Assembly (NCBI GenBank): GCA_946122785.1 | Contig: CAMGYJ010000006.1 | Coordinates: forward strand, 54,456,066 to 54,520,065 | Reading direction: 5' to 3' | DNA: 64,000 nt | Source: Linum tenue | Lineage: Eukaryota > Streptophyta > Magnoliopsida > Malpighiales > Linaceae | Shown here: positions 22,141-32,992 of the stretch, piece by piece | Numbering within the stretch: position 1 is the first letter of the stretch | Layout of the letters: every line of letters begins with the position of its first letter | The notes under the pieces: generated by a model | Seen by the model: the letters and a program-made list of their open reading frames with translations, nothing else | What the model was told of the DNA's origin: nothing | The model's database searches: none | Position numbers and translations under genes: made by a program

Positions 22141-22595
22141 ATAGCGAAAGTGTTTGTTTCATTTTTCTTATTAGAAAAATATTTCCTTAAATTTGAGTAA
22201 AAGTAAGTTTGATAGAAATTTAAAATGAGGATTACTAATTGTCACGCAATCTTTTATTATAAACGCTCTAACTTAAAAGTTAAGATTATGGGATTGTTTG
22301 TTTGATGGATTTGGGGTCGTTTGCTAGTTGGATTTAAAAATAAAGGTTGTACAAAATTTGGGATTTAAAAACCTAAGAATTTATCAGGGATTTAAGACAT
22401 TATGGATTTGAAACAATCCTTTATTTGTGGAATAGTTTCGATCATGAATTTATAGATATGGAATTTATAACTTGAAAGGCTAATTTATCTTATTGCCCTT
22501 TTATATTACAAGCACCACCAATTTATTTCAACAACAATACAATACCAGCCTATTAATTTATAAATACATTCTCAAGCATCTTAATACATCATGCT
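22141..22595. other. AT-rich spacer duplicated near 25275
   Basis: 22141-22270 is similar to 25275-25410 (for example GTGTTTGTTTCATTTTTC). Bases 22315-22400 contain GGATTTAAAAACCTAAG, which reappears inverted at 25436-25460. No gene is seen. Confidence 0.45.
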
Positions 22596-23106
22596 TGGAT
22601 GGCAATGGGTCAGGTTGGGGTGGATTATGTCAAATCCAAACCCAAGGGTTTATTCACAAAAAAACCCGGGGTAAAATCCACTGGATTTGGAAAACTCAAA
22701 CTCAACCCAACCTGCTGGGTACCGGCGGGTTCATGGGTACCCATAGGTTCATGTACAAAAATGCAATTACATTAGTTTTCACTACTATTGTCTACTACAT
22801 ACACACTATCTCACAAATCATTCATACTAATTGTTCAATATTAAAGATAAACATCCACAAACAATATGATTAATTAATTGAACATGTGACGAATTAGTTT
22901 AGAAATTATAATTAATTAGTTAAGGGTGAAGACTTTGGGTGCGGGTATCCACGAGTTGGATATGGCTAAATCCAAATTCAATCCATAAAAAGTATAGCGA
23001 GTTTAAATCCAAACCCGGCCCACAATCGGTCATAGCATATTTTACCCTCGTTGACCGGATTGAATCGGGTAAGATACCCGCGGATTCGGGTTCTACTACC
23101 ATCCTA
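22596..23106. mobile_element. hAT-like element rich in GGGTACCC and CCCAACC words
   Basis: TGGATGGCAATGGG on the left and CTACTACCATCCTA on the right resemble the TAGGGATGGCAA termini of other hAT elements here, and the interior has the GGGTACCCAT motif shared with 29689-32505. No 8-bp duplication was matched. The 20-mer CATCTTAATACATCATGCTT occurs at 22577-22596 and again at 23140-23159. Confidence 0.4.
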
Positions 23107-23523
23107 ACGTTTATTAAAACTTCTTTACATATTAATAACCATCTTAATACATCATGCTTATTTATCTTTGCCGTTCTCCTAAGAGAGCACTTAACAAAAT
23201 CACAACCGTGTTTGAGGTCGTTCTTGATATTTGATTCGGTTTTCTAGTATGCAATTTAAATTATCTCTTTGTAGCGTACGTTCACATTTCCAAGGCAGTG
23301 GGTTAGGGATTTGGGTCGGGTTGGAACTTGGGAGGGAGAAGCAGAAGAGCCAACCTCCACCGCAAACTAATTAACCAACCATTTTGTCACACTATTATAA
23401 CAACGGGAGTACTGCGATAGCCACTGCTGCCTCGATCACCGCACACTGCTGCTGTCTTTGCTTTCGGACCGCCACTCTGGCCGTTGCCCCATACCCTGCC
23501 GGCCTGCCTGCTGTTATTAATTC
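23107..23523. other. Spacer, nothing recognised
   Basis: Mostly unique AT-rich sequence with a GC-richer patch at 23400-23510. No gene or element end other than the TSD ATTAATTC at 23516-23523. Confidence 0.4.
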
Positions 23524-24434
23524 TAGAGTGTTCAAACGGTGTGGTTACTGTGGTAATCGTTTTAATCGGTAGTATTTAGTTAATTTGGTATGATTAATTT
23601 GGATAATTGGCTTGGTTATAAAATTTAGCTTGTTTGGCTTAAGTAGTTTGGTTTCAGACACTCCTAACCAATCAAACCAAATTAACCAGTTAAGTAATTA
23701 GCCATATATCTAATATATATTATACACATGGGGAGTTCTACGGTACCCAGGGCGACGGGGTACCGCATACGTTGAGTATGAGAACACTACCTAGACCTTG
23801 AATTGATTGAACTTTCGGACAAGATACTATACTCTAACTCTTAAAGATCACAATCTAGGCCTTAATTCTCTAAATCTTATACCCCAAGATCAATTTAATT
23901 AGAAACAATAATCGACGGTTATGATTCACCCAAATATAGGCAAAAAATGAATGCATCATCTTAGGGTTTATAGTTTATGATTTAGATAACTAGGACCTAG
24001 GGTTCACTCATTAAGGGTTAGGGTATAGTATCAGATCAAAAAATCATGTTACTTCGAGGTCTAGATAGAGTTTTCATACTCAAGGTATACGATACCCCGG
24101 ATTTCACCTGGGGTACCGTAGGCCACCTACAAATACTTAATACTTTGCATAATCACTTAAGAGTCAAATGTAAGATGATTGTATTTGTTACATGTTATTC
24201 ATTATATAAATTGCGAATTGATGTACTAACCAAAAAATTTCCCCCTTAATGATAATGTGATGTTATATTGGTTATTTTGGTTAACCAATTAACCAAACCA
24301 ATTAAATTTTAGTTTCGAAAATTTGGTTGTTGTATTAGTTTGGACGGTTTGGTTATGATATGGTATTCTATGGTTAATAGAATTTAGACTTATTTGGTTT
24401 GGTAATTACCATGGTAACCATTTGAACACTCCTA
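23524..24434. mobile_element. hAT-type miniature element with a nested inverted-repeat element
   Basis: The left tip TAGAGTGTTCAAACGG pairs with CCATTTGAACACTCCTA at the right end. The flanks ATTAATTC (23516-23523) and ATTAATTA (24435-24442) are an 8-bp duplication with one change. The interior is rich in GGTTA and TTGGTT words. Confidence 0.8.
23731..24130. mobile_element. Small inverted-repeat element nested in the hAT element
   Basis: About 75 bases at each end are inverted copies: CTACGGTACCC...TTGAGTATGAGAAC on the left and, in reverse complement, CTACGGTACCC...TTGAGTATGAAAAC on the right. The exact tips and target duplication are unclear. About 400 bp, no coding capacity. Confidence 0.6.
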
Positions 24435-24519
24435 ATTAATTATGCAAATAGGATTGGAATGTTCATAGTTCAATTTACCTGCGTAATGGAATGGAGCCTC
24501 TCTTAAGAGGTATTCAATC

Positions 24520-25180
24520 AAGGCAATTTGGGATTCAATACGCTCTCCTCATCAGTTTGTTCCTTGGAGCAAAGTGGTTTGGGGCAAACCGTATTACCCC
24601 AAGCACTCACTATTAATCTGGCTTGTGGTAATGGGTCGTATAAATACTAAAGACAAATTACTGGCTTGGCTATTGACTACTGATGATTTGTGTGCTTTAT
24701 GTCCAAGAGGATCAGAATCACGTGTGCATCTTTTCTGCTCATGTTCTTATACTATGTGGATTTTGCAGCACATTATGCAGCAGATAAACTGTGTGGTTCC
24801 CACTTTCACTAGCTGGGAGGAACACCTCCAATGGGAGGTAGATTGTTGGAGTGGTTCAAGTGATATGGCGATTACTGGTCGGTTTCTATGGATTTTGACT
24901 TTGAGCCATCTATGGCGCGAGAGGTGCAGAAGAGTTGCAGGAGATAGTGATTGGTGCTCTCCTTCCATTTTGTTGCTAAAAATTACAAGTGATGTTCGTT
25001 ACTTTATAGCAGGAAGTACAGCTTCAAAATAGTTTTAGACATGTTTCTCATTGGTTTGGATAGAGTGTTTGTTGAATGTATAGAGGTTAGGCTGCTTGTT
25101 TACACCTTGAGAGGAGTTTAATGCCTATTGGCATCTCCCGTGCTTAATGACATTTTTGACTAACCATTAAAAAAAAAATT
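24520..25180 (+). pseudogene. 3' fragment of an L1-type LINE (zinc-binding RT domain and tail)
   Basis: The frame ending at 25032 shows the plant zf-RVT pattern: KHSLLIWLVVMGRINTKDKL, LCALCPRGSESRVHLFCSC, then W. Upstream in-phase residues (IWDSIRSPHQFVPWSK) belong to the same domain. A short 3' untranslated part ends in about nine A at 25168-25177, as expected for a 5'-truncated LINE. RT, endonuclease and RNase H parts are missing. It could also be a captured gene piece, but the A-tail favours LINE. Confidence 0.7.
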
Positions 25181-25227
25181 ACTTGCGTACTCATCTACAC
25201 AATATATGCGATTTATTTTTCAAACAT

Positions 25228-25410
25228 GGCCAGCTTGACTCAAAATTAGATAATATCATACTAATAGAGCATCTGGTTTCAATAGTGGAAGTGTTTGTTT
25301 CATTTTTCTTATTAGAATTTTTTTTTCCGTAAATTTGAGGAAAAGTAAGTTTGATAAAAATTTAAAAGGAGGATTGCTAATTGTCACACAATCTTTTATT
25401 ATAACGCTTA
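25228..25410. repeat. Paralogue of 21150-22270 without the PIF insertion
   Basis: GCTTGACTCAAAATTAGA and the following ~170 bases match the sequence flanking the PIF element, with ACTAATAGAGC uninterrupted where the other copy carries the insert. It is a partial TRIM LTR end plus its original flank. Confidence 0.65.
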
Positions 25411-26923
25411 ACTCAATAGTGATAAAATGGTTGGTTAAATCCTTAGGTTTTTAAATCTCAAATTATGTACAAAAACCTTCATTTCTAAATCCACCTTGCA
25501 CTTTTATTGGTTCTCCTTATTTGGTGGAAGGGCAATTTTGCTCATTTTTCAAAAGTTGTCATACCCAAGGGCCACTCATTATTAATGGACTTTTGCTTTT
25601 CTTTTTTGTAAATACGATTATGATTAAGAGAAAAGTAGATTTGTTTTAAGGTACATGCTAGATTATTGGGACATTACTCTGTGTAGATTTATTTTGTGTG
25701 GTTAAGGAAAAAAAAAGGAAATCTAAAGTCGTTTAGCTCCTGAATGAGATAGTGATTGCGAATTGGATTTCGAGATGACGAAGATGATATTTTGTTGTTG
25801 CGTGGATGTTTGGGAAGAGGTTTGTTCGCATTAGGTTTTTACGTTAAACAAATAAACCAAGTTTCAACCTTCAACAATTTTTTAGAATCTTAATTTCACA
25901 GTGACTTCGGCAAACAGGAAGAGGGAAAAAAGGAAATCTTGGCAAAATACAATAAATTTATATTGATTTTGATTTTTTTTTTTAATTTTCAAATAAGCAA
26001 CCATATCAAATGTTCTTTTGACTTCCATCTTTAATTTCACTTAGTTTTAGTTTCATTCTATCATAATTCATTGGGATCATGGACCATAACAAACCTACCA
26101 ATACGAGATAGGTTTTTATTAGAAAATTATTAAACGTAAAATCTGGTCCAAAGGAACAACTTAAATGCTTCTTCAACCTAACTACACTATTATTTATATC
26201 TATTACTATTTACATGAATGAATAGTTCCTTTAACAATTCCAAAATAGTTGTATAACGATAAACCATTAATCGCGAGTCATTGACATTTTCCATCAGGCA
26301 ACCACTTCATTTTTGAATATATAGGACATAGTTAATAAAACTTTTAAAAAGATGAGCATATTGTTAAAGGTTAACTTTGAATTATTTGAATTCTTATAAC
26401 TAAAGTTCAAATGAAAGAATAACTTACAAAGGCCATTTCAAATCAAAATATTATTTTGCTAATATTTTTCATTTTTCGTCTCTTTTAAAAATATAAATTT
26501 AATACATTTATACAAATATTTTTGGATTTGCTTTACATAATCGTCCAAATAATCTTTTTGATACCATATTTTTTCTCTTTTCCTCGAATTTTTGTATCTT
26601 CAAAACCATTTATATGTAATACATCTATAGTAATATTCAGTATATTATTTCCTTTTTAATTCAATAGATGATAACCTACAATATATAAATCAATAATAGT
26701 GATATAGTAATATATTAATTAATTTTCAAAGCTTCATTTACAAGCTAATTGTTTCACATATAACAAAAATAAAGAGCTTTGTTGAAATTTGTTGTTTTGA
26801 TTCAATGATGGTTAATATCTCAAGGCATGAATATAGATTCTAAATAGTTTTTTATTTCATTCGTTGTCTAACTTAAACTTCTTATGGCTAAGTATAAAAT
26901 GAAACACAATTCAATTAAAATTA
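25411..26923. other. AT-rich intergenic stretch, no gene seen
   Basis: No ORF with recognisable content, no clear terminal repeats. Long A/T runs throughout. The last bases AAAATTA (26917-26923) recur at 29589-29595. Confidence 0.45.
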
Positions 26924-27587
26924 GTCAAAATACAGCTGTATAGCCACAACTTTCAGGTTTGTGACAAATATAGCCAGAACTATCGAAATACACGAAATAG
27001 CTAAATATCGAGAGGTTGTGTGACAAATCTAGCCACTTCGATTTGAAACTATAACGACGTGTATGACAACGTTAAATTCACTTACGGAATTTTGAATCAG
27101 ATCTATCTCACCTGCCACATAAAATAAAAAACAAAAACAAAACAAATATTAAAACATAAAATATTAAAAGATAACCATCGGTCTTCCTCTCCATCTCTCC
27201 CCTCCTTTCTCCGTCGAAACCAGAACGACGATGAAGAGAGGTAACAGATTAAGATTCCCCACTTTTCCCGGCAGCTGCGGTCTACAGATTCTTCTTATTT
27301 CGCTGACCGATTGATGGGAGAGTAGGAGCGACTGCCAAATTCTTCCTTCCTCTGGCAAATCGACGGGAGAGAGCAGCATCGTCATTCTTGCCACCACATA
27401 GGGCTTCATCGATTGACTCCTGCTACTCGACGGTGGCCGTCGTCACTTCGCAGGTAACTCCCGCCTTCCTCTTCAACTTCCATCGACGGCTTCCCCAAAT
27501 CGAAGAAGGGGTTTGCGCAGATTTGGTCTTCTGAGTTTCCAAAGTCGTAACGCAGCTGGGTTTGTTGCGTTTGTTGATTTAGGGTAT

Positions 27588-27846
27588 TGTTATAGGGCAA
27601 TCCAAGTACCACATTGGTAATACAAGGGAAGGAAATTTTGTATATTAGTGTCCACCTACCCAATTAGAACGAGGCCTTTTGGGGAGGAGCGGCCCAATTT
27701 GCGACAAGTGGTATTAAAACCTTGTATATTAGTGTCCACCTACCCAATTAGTACGAGGCCTTTTGGGGAGGACACCCAAGAGTAAAAACGTGTGGGCTTG
27801 GCCCAAGGCGGACAATATCGTACTAATTGAGCGACCCGGTTTGACA
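27588..27846 (+). repeat. TRIM 5' LTR, chimeric
   Basis: Relative to the 175-bp 3' LTR it has an 84-bp insertion: the segment at 27638-27688 is repeated at 27722-27772. The bases between end in GCGACAAG followed by TGGTATTAAAACC, which looks like another LTR end plus a primer site. Confidence 0.8.
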
Positions 27847-27848
27847 AG

Positions 27849-27861
27849 TGGTACCAGAGCC
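27849..27861 (+). other. TRIM primer binding site
   Basis: TGGTACCAGAGCC, two bases after the LTR, one change from the common initiator tRNA-Met site TGGTATCAGAGCC. Confidence 0.8.
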
Positions 27862-28095
27862 TGATTCGGATCCAGGGCGGTGGACGTCAGTTTGATGGAC
27901 CCTCGTTCGGTGGGCCTCGGGATTTGAGATCTGCGTTTGTCTGGCGGATCAAAGAGAGTTCCGCATTTGGGAAGCAGATCAAAGAGAGTTCCGCGTCTGG
28001 TAAAGTCCTTGTACCGAGAAGCCCATCGATACAAGGCGTCTGGCGGATCAAGATAATCGCCAAGGAGAGGATACAAAGTTCGTGGTCCTTGTCTT

Positions 28096-28105
28096 GAGGG
28101 GAGGA
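28096..28105 (+). other. TRIM polypurine tract
   Basis: GAGGGGAGGA adjoins the 3' LTR at 28107. Confidence 0.7.
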
Positions 28106-28106
28106 T

Positions 28107-28281
28107 TGTTATGGGGCAATCCAAGTACCACATCGATAATACAAGGGAAGGAAACTTTGTATATTAGTGTCCACCTACCCAATTTAGTACGAGGCCTTAT
28201 GGGGAGGACACCCAAGAGTAAAACCGTGCGGGCTTGGCCCAAAACGGACAATATCGTACTAATTGAGCGGCCCGGTTTGAC
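28107..28281 (+). repeat. TRIM 3' LTR
   Basis: 175 bp, TGTTATGGGG...GGTTTGACA, followed by the GGTAT duplication. An older relative lies at 21022-22140. Confidence 0.88.
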
Positions 28282-28836
28282 AGGTATGGATCAAAATTGG
28301 AGGTGGAGCAGAGGAGGGACTGAAGCAGGGTTCAGGGCATGGATCACAAAAGGAATTGGGGTTTGGGCATTTCAACCACTTGATTCTTTCTCCCATCTAC
28401 TTGCTGCCTTTTTTTTACTTTTTGTTGGCAATTGGGCAAGGACATGAAGGATAAATGATGGCAACAATGGCGACCAAGGATTTGGGGTTTGGATTAGCGG
28501 CGCCCGAAGAGCTTCCTGGAGATGGGAGAGAGGGCGACTTGAAAAGTCGGATTGGGACTAGGAGGAGAGGGTGCGGTGGATTCAGTTTGTATTGCTGCGA
28601 CGATTTGGCTATGGGACGACGAGCCAATTTGAAGATTTTGGGTGCGATTAAAGAAAGGAAAAGAAAAATAAATGAAAGAATATATATTTTTAAAAGTAAA
28701 TTATGACGTGACGGCTATGAGGCAAGTGAGAATGAGTTGTCGCTGATGTGTGTTTTTTTATTTTTTTTCTCTTTTAATCCACATCAGTTAGTGGGGTCAG
28801 AAAAACGCCAACTAAGCATTCACCGTTAGTCCAGTC

Positions 28837-29462
28837 CAATGCAGTCAAAAGCGCGATTCTACCTAGAAGCGGAAAATGGGTAAAATCGTAAACCGTAGAA
28901 TCAAAGCGTAAAAACGTAAGTTTTTGACGCATACTGTAAAATAACGGAAAATGTGTTAAGTACGACATATACTATGTAAACTATGAGTGCACATAGTTCA
29001 GATAAGTTAATAAATACCTGTAATTCATGTCTAAAGTTGAGAAACTCATAACATTTTAACAATAAGTTCATAAACATATATCTTAACCATAAGCTAACTT
29101 CCTAAGCTAGTGATTTTGGGAAAGGCCTAGTTGGTGAATTAGATTACTCTATTGAAACTAAGAATGCACCCAAATACTTGATATGTATCTTTTAATCTTA
29201 AATATATCATATTTTTTGTGATTTACCTGAAAAATATAAATATTTTCGTGAATAGAATACTCCTTTAGTGAACTAGAAGCGTAAAAGCGTAAAGCGTTGT
29301 GGTGAACCAAAAGCGTAAAAGCGTAAGCTTTTAAGCTTTAAAGCGCATTTCAGTCCCGATTTTATACACTTAAGATTTTATATGGAAACGAAAGCGTTTT
29401 AGTGTTCTAGAAACGTAAAACCGTAAGTTTTTAAGTTTTAAAGCGCGATTTTGACTGCATTG
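28837..29462. mobile_element. hAT-type miniature element, CAATGCAGTCAAAA family
   Basis: The terminal inverted repeat is CAATGCAGTCAAAA / TTTTGACTGCATTG, with a perfect 8-bp duplication GTCCAGTC (28829-28836 and 29463-29470). Inside, CGTAAAANCGTAAG plus TTTTAAAGCG is repeated several times near both ends. A 199-bp relative sits in the Mutator transposase at 41072-41270. Confidence 0.85.
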
Positions 29463-29688
29463 GTCCAGTCATCCCTTTAACTGACGGAGTTAACGGAGTG
29501 GACGAAAATGGCTATTTCGTGTATTTCGATAGATGTGGCTATATTTGTCACCAACCTGATAGTTGTGGCTATGGAAGTGTATTTTGCCAAAATTATAAAG
29601 TTAATGGGCACTAAAAAACATAAACTACAAGGTACTCTTTCGCACCACCAGTGCACAATACTAAAAATGGAACCACCTACGTTAAGAG

Positions 29689-32505
29689 TAGGGATGACAA
29701 CAAAACCCGAACCCACGGGTACCCATCCGACCCAATCCGGTCAACGCGGGTAAAATCCGTGTTGACGGGTTTTGGGCCGGGTTTGGGTTTAAACCCGTTC
29801 ACTATTCACCGGGTTGGGTTTGGGTAAACCCGGCCCGTGGGTACCCGCCCACTCATATAATTAATTATTTCGGTATATTTAATATTCTAAACAACTATTC
29901 TTATTTATGTTTGTGGAGACATGCCTAATTTTTTTTTAATTGTGTAGAATGAAGTTGATGTTATGGAGTGGAGAGTAAAGAAACTTAATTGAAAGAAAGA
30001 AGCTTTCAATTAAACATGTTATTTATGGATAATTTGTGATTTGCTTCAATTTTCTTGAGTTTTCTAAATTGGTGTTGAACAATTTGTATAGTTAATTTGT
30101 GATTTGCTTGAATTTTCTAGAATGGTGTTTTATATATGGATAATTTGTATTGAGAGATTGATATCTGACTTTAATTTTCATAAGAACTTGTAATTGTAAA
30201 TTTTTTACGACAAAACCCGTGGGTACCCATGAACCCGCGGATACCCAACGGATTGGGTTGGGTTTGAGTTTTTCAAACCCAATGGGTTTTACCCCGGGTT
30301 TTTTTCAAAGATAAACCCATGGGTTTGGGTTTGGCAAAACCCGACCCAACCCGACCCATTGCCATCCCTAATTGTGTAGAATGAAGTTGATGTTATGGAG
30401 TGGAGAGTAAAGAAACTTAATTGAAAGAAAGAAGCTTTCAATTAAACATGTTATTTATGGATAATTTGTGATTTGCTTCAATTTTCTTGAGTTTTCTAAA
30501 TTGGTGTTGAACAATTTGTATAGTTAATTTGTGATTTGCTTGAATTTTCTAGAATGGTGTTTTATATATGGATAATTTGTATTGAGAGATTGATATTTGA
30601 CTTTAATTTTCATAAGAACTTGTAATTGTAAATTTTTGGGCTAATACCACTACAACACCCGAACTATCCCGAAAATGCCACTTGTGTCCTATTTTTTCCA
30701 ATATTCCATCTATGTTCTGAACTATTATACTTTGTGCCATTTGTGTCCTGCCGATTTTGTTGACCATTAAAGATAACGGTTGACCAAACGGTGGTCAAAG
30801 AGAAGTTGACTTTTGTTGACGTGGCAAAAATGTGGCTTCCACATAGATGCCACGTCATTGACACCTCATATTTTTAATTAAAATTAAATTAAAATTAAAA
30901 AATGTAAATTCAATAATATTATTAAGCCAAAATTTTAAATTTAACTTTTATTAATCAAAATAATTAAAAAATAAAACATAAAATCCTCATCGACCTCTTT
31001 CCCTTGTCTCTTCTCTGATCAATCTTTTGCCAAAAAAATTCTTCATACTCCTCAACTTTCTCCCCTTCCATAAGAATATCAAGCGTCTCCTACCAGCAAC
31101 CCACAAATCCCGCACAGCATCCCCCGTCCCTCTCGACCTATTGAATTAAGCTTTTTAATTAGGCTTTGTAACTGACACAGAGTTCGTGTAGGGTTGTTGG
31201 AGCTGCCGGAATAGATTGGTTGTTTGGGGAATTTGAAGAGCTTGTATATCTCTGAGTTCATACTAGCGTAATCGGGTGTTGGACTTTTCCGTTCGAGTAG
31301 CAATTGTTCCTGCCGCCAATCCCGTCCAGATCCCCAAACTCAAAATTAGGGATTGCAAGCGCGCCGTCGTAAGGTCGGTTCCGCCGGGAAGCCTTCGCGC
31401 TGTCGAATGCCCCCAGGCAGAAGAGGAGTCCCGTGGGGAGCCAGAATGATAGGGCGGCGGCGTGGTCCCAGCCGCTGGTGGCAAAGCTTCACGAGAATTA
31501 TCTCATGATGGGACAGGTGAGGAGATTAAAGAGCGAGGAATTATCTCATGGTGGCAAAGCTTCGATGGCAGCAACTCATCATCCTCCACCTGCAACTCCT
31601 CGACAAAATCGGTAATCGAGATCCAGAAACTCATCATCCTCCACCTGCCACTCATCATCCTCCACCTGCAACTCCAATTGCAGGCATCACAATCTGTTGT
31701 GTTCCTATTTTGGGGGGTTTGGTTCTGGGGATTTGACTTCTCTGAGATCTGTAATCGAGATCCACCGTTCGATGTCCGAACTCTGCTCCAGTGGCCACGA
31801 CCAGGAGACCTTCGATCTCGCCAATTCACCAGATACGCGCACCATCTTCAGCTCATCATCAACCACCTCCTCCGATCCTCTCCGTCGCTTTCTGCTCCCA
31901 TGGAGACCGGATGGAGAGGCATCTCCGAAGATCTCTCTGATGTTGCAGAAGCGATTTAAGCCTATAGGAAGAAGAACAAGATCAGTGTTCTGGTCCAGTT
32001 CCTGTGCTCGTCTGTTCTGGAGCCGAGGGTTTACGGTTGCTCATCTCTTCCAGGTAACGATTCAATCTTGGAGGGGAAGAGGAGCGAACGAAGATATAGA
32101 GTTTTTTTTTAGTTTTTTTTATAAATATTATTTTATATAAATACAGATTAAAAAATTACACGTCAGATGCCACATCAGTGCTGACTAGATTTTCTGTTAA
32201 AAACTAACGGTCAACAAAAGTCAACACTAACGGAATCATAGTTCAGGACATAGATGGAATATTGGAAACAATAGGACACAAGTGGCATTTTCGCGATAGT
32301 TCGGGTGTTGTAGTGGTATTAGCCCTAAATTTTTTACGACAAAACCCGTGGGTACCCATGAACCCGCGGATACCCAACGGGTTGGGTTGGGTTTGAGTTT
32401 TTCAAACTCAATGGGTTTTACCCCGGGTTTTTTTCAAAGATAAACCCATGGGTTTGGGTTTGGGTTTGGCAAAACCCGACCCAACCCGACCCATTGCCAT
32501 CCCTA
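29689..32505. mobile_element. hAT-type element with an internal tandem duplication and a nested Mutator element
   Basis: Termini TAGGGATGACAA and TTGCCATCCCTA; perfect 8-bp duplication GTTAAGAG at 29681-29688 and 32506-32513. The unit 29939-30370 (432 bp, ending in a full right terminus) is repeated from 30371 to 32505, where it is interrupted by the Mutator-like insertion 30638-32325. Without the insertion and its 9-bp duplication the second copy is 438 bp, the difference being one extra GGGTTT. Only a few substitutions separate the two copies. Confidence 0.88.
30638..32325. mobile_element. Mutator-like non-autonomous element with ~90-bp inverted termini
   Basis: Both ends begin GGGCTAATACCACTACAACA in inverted orientation and the match continues for about 90 bases. 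The 9-bp duplication TAAATTTTT is at 30629-30637 and 32326-32334. The sister copy of the host repeat has the uninterrupted site at 30197-30205. The GC-richer interior (31260-32060) may be captured sequence; it includes short tandem repeats of a CTCATCATCCTCCACCTGC unit at about 31577-31673. No parent gene was recognised. Confidence 0.92.
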
Positions 32506-32608
32506 GTTAAGAGTGTGATACAAGATCCGATTTAAGAAAATAAAAGATTATAAAAAACATTTTCTCTCTCATGTGTATCCTTGTCAGAATGTCAGGCAAA
32601 AGAAAAGA

Positions 32609-32992
32609 AGGTAGGGAACTATCAGGAAAATGTCATTTGTGTCTCGAATTATTCAATATTATGTTTATGTCCCAACATATGATAGTTGTGTGTCATTTAT
32701 GTCATGTCATGTCGATTTCGTTAATCGTTATTGATAATGGTTGACCAGATGATGGTCAACTTGATGTTGACATAGGAGCGGAATCGACGGAGCGATTAAG
32801 ACGATTTGGTGTAAAAATTAAGATTTAAATTCCATATCAGATGCCCGTTGACACTGAATGAATTTTCTGTTAAATATTGACGGTCAAACTCGGTAAACAC
32901 CAACATAAAAATAGTTCAGGACATGAATGTCATATTGAATATTTTGGGACACAAGTTACACTTTCTTTATAGTTTGAGTTTTCTATGTGAAA
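32609..32992. mobile_element. Small degraded relative of the 30638-32325 Mutator-like family
   Basis: The left AACTATCAGGAAAATGTCAT and right end (TTGTGTCCC / GGGACACAAG) repeat the terminal pattern of the larger element, with the CACTTGTGTCC-like, ATTCAATAT and GTCAACTT blocks in order. About 380 bp, no coding capacity. The ends are degenerate. Confidence 0.5.

Larger units (their letters stand above)
27588..28281 (+). mobile_element. TRIM (miniature LTR retrotransposon) with a composite 5' LTR
   Basis: The 5' LTR (27588-27846) and 3' LTR (28107-28281) both begin TGTTAT.GGGCAATCC and end GGTTTGACA. The 5-bp duplication GGTAT is at 27583-27587 and 28282-28286. A tRNA-Met-type primer site follows the 5' LTR and a purine-rich tract precedes the 3' LTR. 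The interior is about 260 bp and has no coding capacity, so it depends on other elements. The 5' LTR is 84 bp longer than the 3' LTR because of an internal duplication. Confidence 0.9.
26924..29588. mobile_element. Mutator-like non-autonomous element with long inverted termini
   Basis: About 80 bases at each end are inverted copies, sharing ATAGCCACAACT, GTGACAAATATAGCCA and CGAAATACACGAAATAGC. AAAATTA flanks both ends (26917-26923 and 29589-29595); seven bases is shorter than the usual 9-bp Mutator duplication, so the ends may be off by a few bases. The interior (27170-27560 and 28290-28660) is GC-richer and could be captured sequence, but I did not recognise a parent. It contains a TRIM (27588-28281) and a hAT element (28837-29462). 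Confidence 0.65.

Noticed and set aside
27709..27721. TGGTATTAAAACC as the true primer site of the TRIM, making 27588-27708 its 5' LTR
   Set aside because: The 3' LTR matches on through 27846, and a better primer site (TGGTACCAGAGCC) follows there; the inner site is part of a duplication.
27588..28281. Cassandra-type TRIM with a 5S promoter
   Set aside because: No 5S-rRNA-like internal control region is visible in the LTRs.
31462..31959. 165-codon plus-strand frame inside the Mutator-like element
   Set aside because: Much of it is short tandem repeats of CTCATCATCCTCCACCTGC; no recognised domain.
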